This document shows, in pieces, positions 30,093-41,800 of a stretch of DNA of 64,000 nucleotides. The translations under genes were made by a program, and so were the position numbers. The stretch covers positions 2,395,834 to 2,459,833 of the forward strand of contig CM030944.1 in NCBI GenBank assembly GCA_018136815.1. The letters are read 5' to 3'. Within the stretch, counting starts at the first letter, position 1, and every line of letters begins with the position of its first letter. The notes under the pieces are model-generated. The model was not told where the DNA came from. It saw nothing but the letters and a program-made list of their open reading frames with translations, and did no database searches. This DNA is from Isochrysis galbana. Lineage: Eukaryota; Haptophyta; Isochrysidales; Isochrysidaceae.

Positions 30093-31227
30093 CCGAGTGG
30101 TTGAGAGACATCAGTACCTTTAGCGTCACTCGCAAGCATTCACTAGATGTGTACACGTGTCTGCTCGAATTGATAGCATCTCTTTCCGTACCATGGATCC
30201 GAAGTGGAGAAGACATGATTGATGACAATCCTAGCATGAATTTTCAAACTCACGCGCTATGCGGCAAGCATGCATGTTCCAGCCTCCTCTGCCCCCTGAG
30301 CTACCCATGCTGACCCTCTGGGAGCCCCCACAGGACCTCTGAGAGCAGGTCAGGGCGCGCCGCATGGCGACGCGCCGCAGGGACTTCGAGGGGTGAGAGT
30401 GGAGAGAGGGAGAGGGGGGGATTTGCACCCCCCCCCGATGGAGTGCGGTTAGAAACAGGCCCCGTTTACGTTAGCAAACGGGTAGGGGGCGGCTGGCAAC
30501 AGGCGGGAGAGAGAAGGGAGTGGCTCAAGATCGAGGAGAGTATCCTGAAGGTGGCGCAGGCTACTCGACTCGCAGTCATTTATTTCTCGAGAACTGCTCA
30601 CGGCGCGAGCTGGTAAGGGCCGATCCTCTTTGGTGACGAGAGCTCCTCCCCCCCCCCCCCGGTGCTTTTTCCTGGTGAGTCGCCTGACATAGGTCGGCTC
30701 GCCTCACTGGGTTTTCAACCATTGTAACTTGTGGGGAGTTAGAATGTGAGCCGGGGGCCTGCGAGGGGGGAGATATGAAGGGATGCATAGTTGTATGTGT
30801 CTGGGGCGTCAGCACGCGTCAAGGCGTACAGGCAGGTGCGCTGAGGGTTGTCGTGTGGTACCGGGCTAGTGAGAGTAGTGGTACTAACGCTCAAGAATAT
30901 AGTATGCTGCCCTAGTAGCCGAGCCAATTGCCCTCTCTACCCCCGCGTACTATGTCGAATATCGGTCTTGGCGCTGAAACCGCGTCGACATTAACGTACT
31001 AAGATGCGCTCGAGTACCCAACGTCCCACCGCTACCGGGCGCGCTCCTCGCGTGTTTTGGTCGATGCAACTAGCGTGGATGCATCACCGTCTTTGATCGA
31101 GCCCCTAGTTGAGGTTCATAGCCCTTTCACTCAACCTAAATAAAGGGTGCGAGGCATCTCAGTTTTGGAACGGAGGTAGTATGTCTCCAATCCCTTCCCC
31201 TCGCCGCTCGCGCGGTGCGCGACGACG
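30093..31227. other. Intergenic spacer
   Basis: Poly-C/G runs at about 30,414-30,438 and 30,648-30,660. No gene, tRNA or clear repeat recognised. It contains the 3' flank of the transporter and the promoter of the next gene; no TATA box stands out. Confidence 0.4.
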
Positions 31228-34200
31228 ATGCTTTTGCTAGTGGCGACGGCTGCGGCGGTTCATCCCCAGCTGTTGCGCTCGGCATCGGGCGAGAGCGGGG
31301 TGCTCGGGCCCATCGACGTCTCGCCCCAGCTTCGCGCGCAGGCCGAGGCGTGCACGGCTGCATGGATCCGGCTGCGCAACGAATGGCAGCAGCTCGGCTT
31401 CCACGAGCAGCCGTATGAAAAGGCGGCGCACCTGTACGTGCCCTCGTGCCGGGCGATCGCGCTCCAGCCCGCACTTGCCCGTCGCGCTCGTCAGCTCGTC
31501 GGTCAAGACATGATGCTTGCCACGATGAGCTTCCTCCTCAAGCCAGCCGGCTGGGAGCACCGATGGCACTCGGACATTGAGAACTATGTTGATCCAGAGC
31601 GCTGTCCCGGCGACTCGAGCTGGACCGTCTGGTTGCCGCTGCGCAACGCGAACTCGCATTCGACCCTGCATATGATCACCCACACACATGATACCAACCA
31701 CAGCGCGCACGACGTGGTCGGCCGGCAATGCAAGATATGCAAGCGAGACCCTAAGCGCAGCTTGGAGGCTCGGGGTGCCAAACTGCTTGGTCTATCTCGT
31801 GGGCTCGCGCCTGGTGGCGCTGCTAGTACGTACATCCGGCTGGACGCGTATGACGGTGGCGCGTGGTTTTTTAAGGGACGCACGTGGCATGCGGCAAGCA
31901 ATCCCACAAATCTGTCGCGGCTGGCGCTCCAGATGCACTTCATGCCCACCACATGCCGATTTCGCGAGCAAGAGCCATCAGGCCACAAGGTGTTCTTACA
32001 CCGGCCTCTGGGCGTGATACCTCTACCTGAGCCCGATACGCGCTCACAAAATCTATGGTTCGTCCCGCCACGGCAGCTACCGTCCATCGCCTATGCGTCC
32101 GCTGTCGCCATGAACTCCGTCTCATCACGAGCTGCTGCCGAGACCACCCGCCTCCTTCCAATTGCAGTGGAGGCAGACCCCGTGCATATATGTGCGGTGG
32201 TTGCGGGCGACAACGGCGGCCAGACGTCTTTTACGACGGCTTCGGAGGGTACAGGTGCATCCGGTTACTCACTCGCATCATTTGAATGGATGCTCCGATC
32301 AATGCGTGCTGCGACCACGCGGCAGCTGCGGCTTCATGTGCTTGCTCGATTGGATGGTACAAAAACAGCTGTTGAGGCACTACTTAGCGAGTCCCGAGAT
32401 GCATGGGCGGATAATGAGCTCGTTGGCATAAGTGATGCTGCTATGCGCAGTCAGGCCAGCGCGATCGGGGTGCAACCAGGGCTTTACAATGGAGGAAACG
32501 CGTGGGTGTGGGCACCGCTCGTGCTGCACCGCTTCTTCAAAGCGGACCGGTGAGTGTCCTCCAAATCAAATAAACATCGCACTCCAGCTAGACCCCTAAC
32601 TCTGCACACAGATGCCCTGTTCTGACTGTTATCGCAACTTTAGCATTGTGTGAGAGTGTAACGCTGAACGACAGACGTCGTCTTACGAGACACTTTACAT
32701 GAGCAGCTTGTCCGGACATGAGTGGAGAGCCAATCGGCTATTACAAAACGCGCGGACGCTCGCCCTCACCCATGAGACAATCGCCCATTATTTCAATAGT
32801 GTTGCATGAATACAACCCCGTGACGCTCCACGTCGCTCACATCTATGCGACGACATCCTTGTAAACTACCGCAGGTGCATTTATGTGGATTCTTCTCTAC
32901 TTTTTGCTACCGATGTGGGTGCCGTATGGGCTGGGTTCGACTCCTTCACGCCCACTACTCTCCTCAAGCTCAAACTTCCGGACGCTCACGCGGTTACTCA
33001 GAGTCCAAACGCTCATGAAGGAGATCGTATCATCGTCATGTTGATGGATTTGGCGGCAATGCGCCATGATGATGTCTGGTCTCGAATCTTGGCAGCGACC
33101 TCAGCATATAAGAAGTCTGACTCCTCGATCTTGGTCCCTGCAACCCTGCTTCGTCGTGCGATAATCATCGAACCTAGCTACTTCCAGCGCTTGCACGCCA
33201 CGTGGAGCCTGACTAATGGGCGGCTTGCCACAGGCCCGACTCGGGAGTGCAGGATCCGAGCAGTGCAGTGGGTGTGCAAAGATGATGACGCCTCCAAACT
33301 AGGAAGCGCCGTGAGGATTGCTGACAATGCTTTTGCAACGACGTACAGTAACGAGAGCTCTCTTGCCTTTCTCGGAGTCATTCGCAGTGGTTTTATCATG
33401 CGGCCGCGCAACAAGCTGAGCGGAGAATGGTATGTCCATCGCCGTCCGTATGATATCTCGGAACTAGCGAATTCCATGGATAGAATAACGCATGCAAATG
33501 CCGTCTGCCCCGCAAGTGCGGGAGGCAAATATCCGTGTCCACTCGCTACGACTTTGTGCAAGTTAGACTGGGAGTTGGTGAATGGATTAACTGCCTCGCC
33601 ATGCACGTTGCGGACCACTGTTGCATGCGGAAGATACGTAAAAGAGGGCAGTTTTTTAGCGGCAAGCACCATCTCAAAGTCGTCAGGAGTCCAAGATGGT
33701 AGACTTGATCCGGATCTGATGGGAAGGCGCCTATCCAAAGAGAGTAGGCCCGACGTACTGCGGAACCTGGGTAGGCGTGCGCGATCAAACTTCATCGACT
33801 GCCTAGTGCAAAAGAACGGTTCGCATACATGCGCTGAGTCCATCGCCTTTGAGTCGGTGCAAACCCTCGAACACAGGATCCGTCTAGCACGTGCTCATAA
33901 GGTGCATTAAGCGCGCGGATCCATAAGGGATGAAGCACTCGCGTCTTTTGATTTGCTCCTCCACGCCTGCCTCATACCAGCACGTGAATCGTGAGCTCCT
34001 TGGCTTGGTGCATGAGCTCGCCATGCGCGCATCAGTCACAGCACGCGCGGCTCACATCGTCACGTCCTCCCTGATAAGCCAATGCTAATCTACTTCGGCC
34101 CTAATGACTCCCGCAGGTGACCCAACCCGTGCTCTTCTTGGGACCTCCTTTTGGACGCGCTCGTTCCTTGTCAAGGTCGTTCATGCAACCCGTTTTGCCA

Positions 34201-35025
34201 GCCACCTCGACGAGCGTCAACCCCTACATTGAAGCACACTTCTCGCGCCTACCCCATGGCTCAATGTCCACTCCTCATCATCCTCACGCCCACTACGACG
34301 AGGAGCTCATCATTGTGGTCAAGGGGAAGCTTCGTTTCTTCTTCTCAGAAAAGGCGACCGAGCGGATAGTTCCAGTCGAAACGCGCGGAAGAGGAGATGT
34401 GAATTTCCCTCCATCTTCTCGGTCGCTGATCCATGTTGCTACACGGGGAATGGCTGTGTTGCACTCATCACAGAACAACCATACCTTGAGCGCCATCGAT
34501 GGTGCTAGCACCGAGTACATTTGTATTCGGTTTGTCGGTTCCGAAATCATAGAGAAAGTGATGAAGGAGAAACGATCGATGAACGTACCATCTGATCATT
34601 TGGTGCAAGCACGCGTCCTTGTGCCGTCGCAACGCTTCCTCACTACTTGGGACGAGGCGGACTTGCTCAGTACAACGACCACTGCCTCCTCCTATCATGA
34701 ACTTGAGGCATCGTTCTCAAAACAGCCCCGACATGTGCGGCATCTTGGGCGCGACGATATGTTGTCCGATGTGGCGTTGCTAGGTGGTGAGCGCCTCCAC
34801 ATGCATTCGATGATCACGCAACCTGGAGGCGGCTATCGCTCTCACACTGATGAACACGACGTCTTCTTGCTCATCCTTGTCGGGGAGGTGGAAATCACAC
34901 CCGGAGGACACAAGTTAGGTGCGTACAGCACAGCATTCATACCTGCAGGAGTCCCACATGGCTTCTCCAATGTGGGGGTCGGCCCCTCCCTCCATTATGC
35001 AATTGAGATTAGGCCAGCTCGATAG
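31228..35025 (+). CDS. PhyH-type dioxygenase - GT8 glycosyltransferase - bicupin fusion, three exons
   Basis: Exons 31,228-32,549, 32,875-33,901 and 34,117-35,025 join in frame through GT-AG introns of 325 and 215 bp, giving about 1,085 residues. The N terminus is a short hydrophobic signal-like segment. Residues about 40-260 are a phytanoyl-CoA-dioxygenase-like 2-oxoglutarate/Fe(II) domain: W-H114-S-D116 and a distal T-W-H221 in the 'FFKGRTWHAASN' turn. Residues about 319-700 resemble GT8/GXYLT-type glycosyltransferases. The intron-1 junction makes RFFKADR|CIYVDSSLLFATD, matching the family's 'Y-x-D-x-D' strand, but the second Asp is Ser (D446-S-S448). Residues about 784-1085 hold two cupin barrels (HHPHAHYDEELIIVVKG; HTDEHDVFLLILVGEVEI...VPHGFSN). 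I infer a secretory-pathway multidomain enzyme. The third exon could be a separate gene, but its phase and splice sites favour fusion. Confidence 0.75.
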
Positions 35026-35317
35026 AGATGCTAGCAGAGCTACTTAAGCTGTGTGGACCTAACACTGTGTCACACTCGCTGTTCATGGTAGTGTCTGACT
35101 TTCGATGTATTTGCTTCTAAAAATATTTTTGAAATGACTCACACCACTCCGGTATCGCGTTTGCCATCGCCTAAGCCCCACACTCTCACTCCAGCACCCG
35201 CTACCCCCCCTAAGGGGGGTGGGCCCGCGTGCACTACGACGGGCCAGGCGGGGGAGGGGCGGACTGGGGCAGGCCTGTCAGCTATATTCTGTAGACAAAC
35301 GTAAACGCGCGCGTCGC

Positions 35318-35884
35318 TTACCTTATTTTGTCTTTTTGTTTGGCGGACTTCGCGAGGTTGTCTCTCTTCTTCGTGACAAGCCGCCCACAGGCAGCTGTCG
35401 CGGTCGCCAGCGGTGCTTTCTCTGTGGATTCATGCAGGTGTGAGCGTTTCTTACCTTCGCTTACCTTATGTTGCCGTAGCCCCGCTCTGGCAAGATCTTG
35501 GGCTTTTCTGCTCGCCGCGGCGTAGAGAGCCACGACGTGGCCCGTCCTGAGGCCGCCCACGGGTCTCGCCTCATCGATCAGCGCCGAATCTGGCACTGTC
35601 AGAGAGAGGAGGGCCGCGAGGGCAGCCTCAACGCGGAGGCTCGTCAGCCACGTGTGGACGGCCGCGTCGGTGAGCAGGTCCTGGTTCTCGATGCCGAGTT
35701 CGAGTGAGGGCGAATCCTGCGAGGGGTGGGTCGGGATGGTCAAGGCTGGGTCTTTGGTAGCCAGAGTAGCCGCGTGCGCGCGCTGTAAGGAGCTGGGTGG
35801 GCTGCGCGGGCAACGACGCCAGAGGGTCAGGGGGTGGTCGGACTGTCGGCAGCCCGACACGGCGCTCCATCGGGCGGGAATCAA
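35318..35884 (-). CDS. Unrecognised ORF, probably an exon
   Basis: 188 codons from ATG 35,884. The middle (LGIENQDLLTDAAVHTWLTSLRVEA...GHVVALYAAASRKAQDLAR) looks like real helical protein. A good donor (CATAAG|GTAAGC) at about 35,471 suggests the exon ends there. A second similar donor (AATAAG|GTAAGC) is at about 35,321. I do not recognise the family. A partner exon further left was not identified. Confidence 0.4.
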   Translation of the reverse strand: MIPARWSAVSGCRQSDHPLTLWRRCPRSPPSSLQRAHAATLATKDPALTIPTHPSQDSPSLELGIENQDLLTDAAVHTWLTSLRVEAALAALLSLTVPDSALIDEARPVGGLRTGHVVALYAAASRKAQDLARAGLRQHKVSEGKKRSHLHESTEKAPLATATAACGRLVTKKRDNLAKSAKQKDKIR

Positions 35885-35909
35885 ATGCCAAATGCAGCTT
35901 AGATATTAA

Positions 35910-36575
35910 GGAACCGATCCCCCCGCGGAAGCGACCGCCAATTCTTTACGGGTAGAGCGTGAGCGCAGAAGGTCCCATGAGACACATTGTCACACAAAAA
36001 TTACACTAACACTAATAAACCATGTTATAGACGTGGTTTATGACTGAAAGGAGTGAGACGGAGAAGAACCTATTCCGGCGCTTCACTTTATCCGGAAAAA
36101 TCGATGTCTACGGCGACACATTTTTGCATATTTCTGCATATTTGGGTAGAAGTGGAGCGTGAGAGAGGGGAGTCCCCCCTTTGGTATTGGGAGAGATGGG
36201 AGCCCCCCCCCCCCCCCTTGTATTGAACATCATCCCCCCGTTGCCGGGCGTCTCGTGCCTCATGGGTGGGTGGCCCCTCTCCCCTTTCCCCCCTCTCTGC
36301 CAGCCCCCAAGCGCCCCCCCCCCCCCCCCCACGCGCTGAACTGTCCCCATGTGTGTGTGCGTGTGTGCGTGTGCTATCTGCCTCTACCTACCTCAATCAA
36401 TATTACTCTCTCTCTGGCTCTCCACTCCCATACTATTGATTGATTGGCTATTCGCACGTGTCTCGTGCCTACACATATAAAATATGTAATGCATATTTTT
36501 TGCATATTTGGGTGACACGCTGCATATTTTTTGCATATTTTCTTTGCATATTTGGGTAACAAACACTACATATTT
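35910..36575. repeat. AT-rich GCATATTTGGG repeats and poly-C tracts
   Basis: Copies of (T)GCATATTTnTGCATATTTGGGT at about 36,120-36,150 and 36,485-36,575, with poly-C runs at about 36,205-36,220 and 36,315-36,332. Similar AAATATGC-rich DNA lies at 56,710-56,825 and, inverted, at 59,955-60,050. I read these as the 3' tails of LINE-like elements. Confidence 0.5.
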
Positions 36576-36880
36576 CTACCTGGGCCTAGTGGTTTCGTGG
36601 GGACCGTGGATGGAACAGCGCCTCTCCCTAGTCCGGTTCGGCAGAACCATGCATCGAGTCCGTGTTTCCATGTTGCCTTTCTTGCGTTTAAGTAGTTTAG
36701 AATCCATTTGGCCTGAAGTGCCTTCACGTGAGTCGTCCAATGCAGGAGTCCTATCCCTAGCGTCCTGGTCGCGCTCTTTCCGTGCGAGGTGGCGTGGTTG
36801 CACCTTCTTAAAGCATATTCGCATCCGCGATCGACCTTTTTGTTTTTGAAATCGTCTACGTTTCAACGCCCCCTCCTTCT
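36576..36880 (-). mobile_element. LINE-like reverse-transcriptase C-terminal remnant
   Basis: One minus-strand frame reads GIGLLHWTTHVKALQAKW, then NYLNARKATWKHGLDAW and GRGAVPS. That matches the 'GGiGL.d...h..AL.akW..ryL....W' segment that follows the RT domain in many non-LTR elements. Only about 95 codons are present, so it is 5'-truncated. It is followed (minus direction) by AAATATGC-rich tail DNA. The upstream edge sequence recurs at 45,605-45,660 and 56,585-56,680. Confidence 0.55.
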
Positions 36881-37440
36881 GCTAGGCAGCGTTGGATGAC
36901 GGATCAGGATCGAGCTTGGGCGTAGAGGACGATGAGGAAGGTTTACGATCGGCGAGAGGCGCGGCTAACTAATGGAGGGAACTCCATGAGGTTGTCGGGC
37001 TCAACCCCGGCAGGGGATGAATGAAGGCGGGAAGGCGGGAGTGGGTGAGGGCGAGGACGATCGAGACGACATATCGAGCGAGAGAGAGAGCGGGGCGAGC
37101 GAGGGTGTGACGAAGGTGGTTGAGTAGTGGTGAGTGTTGTTGTACGGTGAGACTCTTAGATGTAGTGTGAGAACGAGAGGAACGACTGGAGCGAGAGCTA
37201 CGAGCGACGAACGACGGACAAGAACGAACAAGGACAACTGACCTACATCCCCGCCCACTCCCTAACCCAATTCCCTCACTATCAAACCCAAAGACAGGTG
37301 GGGTAAGGACACAGAGAGGCGACGGCGATCTATCGGCGACACACACCGCGAGGGAGATTCGAAAGCGATGCGAAAGCGATGCAAACCACCAACTATGCTT
37401 ACACACGGGAGACGGTCACCTCGCAAGTTTCACACCTCGC
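36881..37440. other. Spacer, nothing recognised
   Basis: GA-rich on the plus strand, many GCGAGA/CGAAGG words. No gene or clear repeat seen. Confidence 0.35.
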
Positions 37441-37447
37441 AGCTTGC

Positions 37448-38160
37448 TCAGCACAGCCCCGGGTGATGTGTTTGAAGTGTAAGTGCGTGTCCCTGGTCGT
37501 AACCATTGGCGTAGTATATATATAGTCGCGCTAGGTGTTCCCACGTACCGGGTGGGACCGGGAGTCTTTTCTCCCAGTTTGTTGGTCCGTTTAGCCTTTT
37601 GCGTTTGCGATTGGTTGCGCCTATCGCTTGTGTGAGGTGTTCCACCTCCATTTCGTCAAGTTGCATTTTCCCGTCTAGTGTGTACTCGTCTGGCAACGGA
37701 AATTCTAGTCTTTTATTGGATTTGTATCCCTTCCCCCACTTTGCCGACGGGGTTAGTTAGGTCCAGATCTTGTGGGGTTTCCTGTAGGGTATCTCCTAGG
37801 ATTGAAGTTCCTAGGTACGAGAGCTCTGTCTCGTACCACGTCCCTTTGTGTTTCGCGAAATATTCCCCATTCCTTGTTTGTGATGTGTAGCGTTGGCTCA
37901 TCTTTCTCCGGTATACTAGGATCGGTGTTTGGTTTGCGCTTGCGCGCTTCGGGGGTGTTCGTGCGGGCTACCGATTCTAGTTTGTTTTTTGCGTATTCTA
38001 CAATGGTGTTCCAAGAGGCCAAGAACGCGTCCCGGGGGATACCATTCGCCCTCGCTAACACTCGCTGCACAAATGTCCGCCCCGTCGTCGCGTCGTCGCG
38101 CCCGCCCTCGCCTATAAGCCCATCATCCCGCCTCCAGCTCTGGGCTCTGGATGGGATTGA
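37448..38160 (-). pseudogene. Degenerate ORF, family unknown
   Basis: Three successive minus-strand segments in different frames each read like protein: RTFVQRVLARANGIPRDAF followed by SWNTIVEYAKNKL (about 38,060-37,975); TWYETELSYLGTSILGD (about 37,850-37,715); and LPDEYTLDGKMQLDEMEVEH followed by WEKRLPVPPGTWEHLARLY (about 37,690-37,460). Together they look like one broken gene of at least 200 codons with two or more interruptions. I recognise no domain. Nearby repeats suggest a transposon-borne gene. Confidence 0.4.
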
Positions 38161-38859
38161 GCCCGTCTTCCCAACCATTGCCCCCCAAGCCGCGCCTCCC
38201 GCCGTTGCTCCTTCCTCCTTCCAGTCGCCAAATGGTGGTGTGGCAACTTCCAATCCGTCACCCTCTCCAACCGGAGAGCATGCCACGCACCACGCACGGC
38301 CACGCTCCGCCGGCGCGCCGGCGCGCCGCACGCGCTGGCTCCGCCACGGCAGCGATATGCGATGTGCCGCGAGGAGGCGCTGCGGCTCGCCCATCCGCTC
38401 GCCGCAGGCCTGCTACCCCTTCTCTCTCCACCTCCATGGAAGAGGATGGACAGGATGAGGCCCTGCCCAACCCTCCAGAGGAGAGGGGGGCTGGAGGAGG
38501 GGAGGGAGAGGAGAAGACGATGCGACCTCCTTCTTGGACGAGAAAATTTGCGTTTCTTTAATCCACGAACCACTACGGAAGAGTTTCATGCACGAATGGA
38601 ACGGTTCGTCGTGATGATATCACAGAGGCAGAGTCGAGATATGGACCAAGACCTAAAAATATGAATATGACTAAATATGGTTATTGATGAAATGAAGAGA
38701 TGGTTAGGCCGTGAGGATATTCACGCCCGAGACAGATTCAGGGCGTTCACGCCGTCGCTTCACGTGCCTCGCGACTCCACCTCCCTCCCTCCCTAGTCAT
38801 GGGGCCACGCCAACTTCCATTGGTGTTGTAAACATTCCTCCGGTGTAAATTGTGTGGTA
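38161..38859. other. Spacer between the degenerate ORF and the LRR gene
   Basis: GC-rich DNA with GGCGCGCCGGCGCGCC near 38,313 and Arg/Ala-rich accidental frames on both strands. Nothing recognised. Confidence 0.35.
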
Positions 38860-41800
38860 TCAACAGCCAAAGAAGACTGTGTCCGATGAAGTGCATCTCC
38901 AATTCAATCCGTCATAAATGTACTCGCATAGCTTGCAACCACCCGAGCAATCGAAAGCGTAGCCGGCAGAGGTGCCTACACCCTTGACCGCGGGGTCCAG
39001 GTACGAGCTTTCGCAGGTGGCTCTATCTCCCGCACTTAAAACGGGAGAAGGTTGAACCCCAAGGTTCCAACACCATTCATCATTAATGGGACCATGGCGC
39101 ACCATCCGTCCATCCGCGAGGTTGGAAATACAAGGAGGGGGCGGTGGTGGAAGGGGAAGGGGAGATGGCAGAGCGTTCGGTGGGGTAGCATATGGTGGTG
39201 ATGGGCTTGCATTGACGATCAGCCACCGGGCAACAAAGTAGATGGTGATCAACATCAACCAACGGACCCGAGTGAGTGGTGGTGCAGGTGATGGCGGCAA
39301 CAGCGGAGGTGGCGACGGCGACGGGGGAGCGGATGGTGGCGCAGGTAATGTCGGCGGGGGCAGCGATGGCAAAGGTGATGGCGGCAGTAGCGGAGGTGGT
39401 GGCGTAGGAGGAGCGAATGGTGGCGCAGGTGATGTCGGCGGCGGCAGCGATGGTGAAGGTGATGGCGGCAGCAATGGAGGTGGCGACAGCGGCAGAGGAT
39501 TTAATGGCGGTGCAGGCGATGTCGGCGAGGGCAGCGATGGCGAAGGAGATGGCGGCGACACCGGAGATGGCGACGACGGTGGGGGAATGAATGGTGGCGG
39601 AGGCGATGTCGGCGGGGGCAGCGATGGCGAAGGTGATGGCGGCGACAGCGGCAGAGAAGTGATTGGTGGCGGAGACAAGGGCAACGAGGGGTCACATGAG
39701 ACTGTGTTTGCACAAGAAATGTCAAAGCACTGCACACCACAGCCCAATTTGATCTGTAAAGCAGCATGAAAAGCCAAAAATGAGCGTGGCATCTGGGAAG
39801 GAATTTTGCTGTCTTCCAATCGAGGACCGTGCATAGCTAAGTCAGCTGGAAAAGAGCACACACTGTTACTGTGGAGGCCGTGGATGCAGGCAGATCTGAA
39901 CCGTAGTAAGAGCCGTAGGAAATGTCCTGTACGAAAGGGCAGAAAGGGCAAAGGCGTTCGACACGGCCACATCAACTTGCTCTACAGACAGACGACACAA
40001 ATGGCGGGCGTCCGTCTCCAAATGTGACAGTCAGCAGGCCCGCACATATATGCCCGTGGACGTCAGCTGAGGGACGCTCAGGTTGGTGAAGACATCGTTG
40101 TCAGTCAACTGCAGGCGAGAAGTGGGCGTGGCCTCAGCTTCCTAGCGGAGCCACCGTGCTGCGTCACTACTAAGCTAGGTCTCGCAGCGCGAAGGGGCGG
40201 GCAGGCATCCTCGGGCGCCACGTTTACACAGGGCGCACATAAAAGTATGTGCCCACGGAAGTGAGCTGAGGCGCGATCAGGGTGGTCAGCTGAATGTTTT
40301 CTGTCACCTGCGGGCGAAAGGTGCGCACGATCTCCACAAGGCTGCTCCTGAGCTGAGCCGCCATGATGCGACACTGCGTCTCAGACAAACGCTAAGCTGG
40401 CGCGCACAAGTAGGACTGTCCCCGTGGAGTTTAGCCGAGGCAAGCTAAGGGTGGTCAAAGCGCTATTTTGGGTCACCTGCGGGCAAGAAGTGTGTGCGTA
40501 TCTTCAATAGGGACGCTCCCATGTCAGGCTGCGCGGCCTAGCAACCGTTGCAACTAGGCATGACATTCTGCTTGCGCTTACTTGAAAGTATGCACCAACG
40601 GAGTTGAGCTGAGGCAGACTGAGAGTGATCAAGGCTTTGTTTTGAATCACCTGCGGGCAAGAAGAGCATTTATAGTGCCGCTACTCAGCGGAGCCGCAGT
40701 GCCGCAACGCTTCCGAGCAAGGCCCTGCGGAACAAGAAGGGCACGTATCACTCGGCGCGACCCTCAGCCTACGCGCACGTCTATGAATGTGCCCACGGAA
40801 TTGAGTTCAGGTGCGCTTATAGAGGTCAAAACAAGGTTGAAACCAATCTGAGGGCAAGAAGTGGACGCGACCTCAGCAGGGCCACTACCCCGTGGCGCAA
40901 CCATGGTATCCTCTAGCGTGAAGCTTAGTCGGCGCGCACTTGAACATATTCGCCCGTGGATGTAAGCTGAAGCTCACTCAGGTCGGTCAAGACATCGTTA
41001 TTGGTCACCTGCGGGTGAGAAGAGTGCGCAACTTCAGCACGAGTACTACCCAGCGGAGCAGCTGTGCCGCGACACTCCTAAGCTAGGCCTCACGTCGCGA
41101 GAGAAGTAGGCAAAGTTAGGCACTGCTTACTTGAAAGTATGTACCCACTGAGATCAGTTGAGGCGCGTTCAGGGTGGTCAACGCATCATTTCGAGTCACC
41201 TGCGGGCGAGAAGTGGGCGCGATCTTAGGACAGCTACCATTCAGCGGAGCTGTCATGTCACGCCACATCATCCTCCGACTGCATAATGCCAGCTGGTACG
41301 CACATAAAAACATCCGCTCGTGGAGTTGAGCTGAGGCATGCTGAGGACGGTCAAAGCTTTGTTTTCGATAACCTGCGGGAAAGAAGTGAGCGCGACCTTT
41401 AGGGCCCACCTCGCCATGCTGCAACCCTCCCAGGCTAGTCCTTGCCGCGCGAGCGCTTGCTTGGCCTTGAGGCTTGGTGGTGTTCTCTCTCTTGGTCATT
41501 CAAAGGCTGGTTCAGATTAGGTGGCTGAGTTTGGCCATGATGCAGCGTTCAGATACCTTCACATCTCCAGTTACAACAATGAGATTCGGCAAGTTGATGC
41601 TTGTGATGGAATCCGAGTTAACAGACTGTGCACGCAGTGGTGGCAGGCAAAGCGTAAGCCAAGTGCTGTGATTCAATCAGACGAACTCCTTGCTCTCGTG
41701 GAAGCAGACTCGACACTTGTGCACTTCGTGCCGAGCCCCTGTCACCGCTCAGAAGTCCCATGGATGAAGGGTGCATAGGAACAGCGGAGCACGCACTAGG

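Noticed and set aside
39242-39769. Plus-strand Gly-rich protein
   Set aside because: It is the antisense of the Ser-Pro stalk exon of the LRR gene.
40031-41380. CRISPR-like array
   Set aside because: Regular spacing is due to exon-intron units with splice sites and coding periodicity; spacers are not unique.
41116-41499. A single 127-codon minus-strand gene
   Set aside because: Only its last 23 codons are coding (one LRR exon); the rest is intron, as shown by the repeated splice borders.
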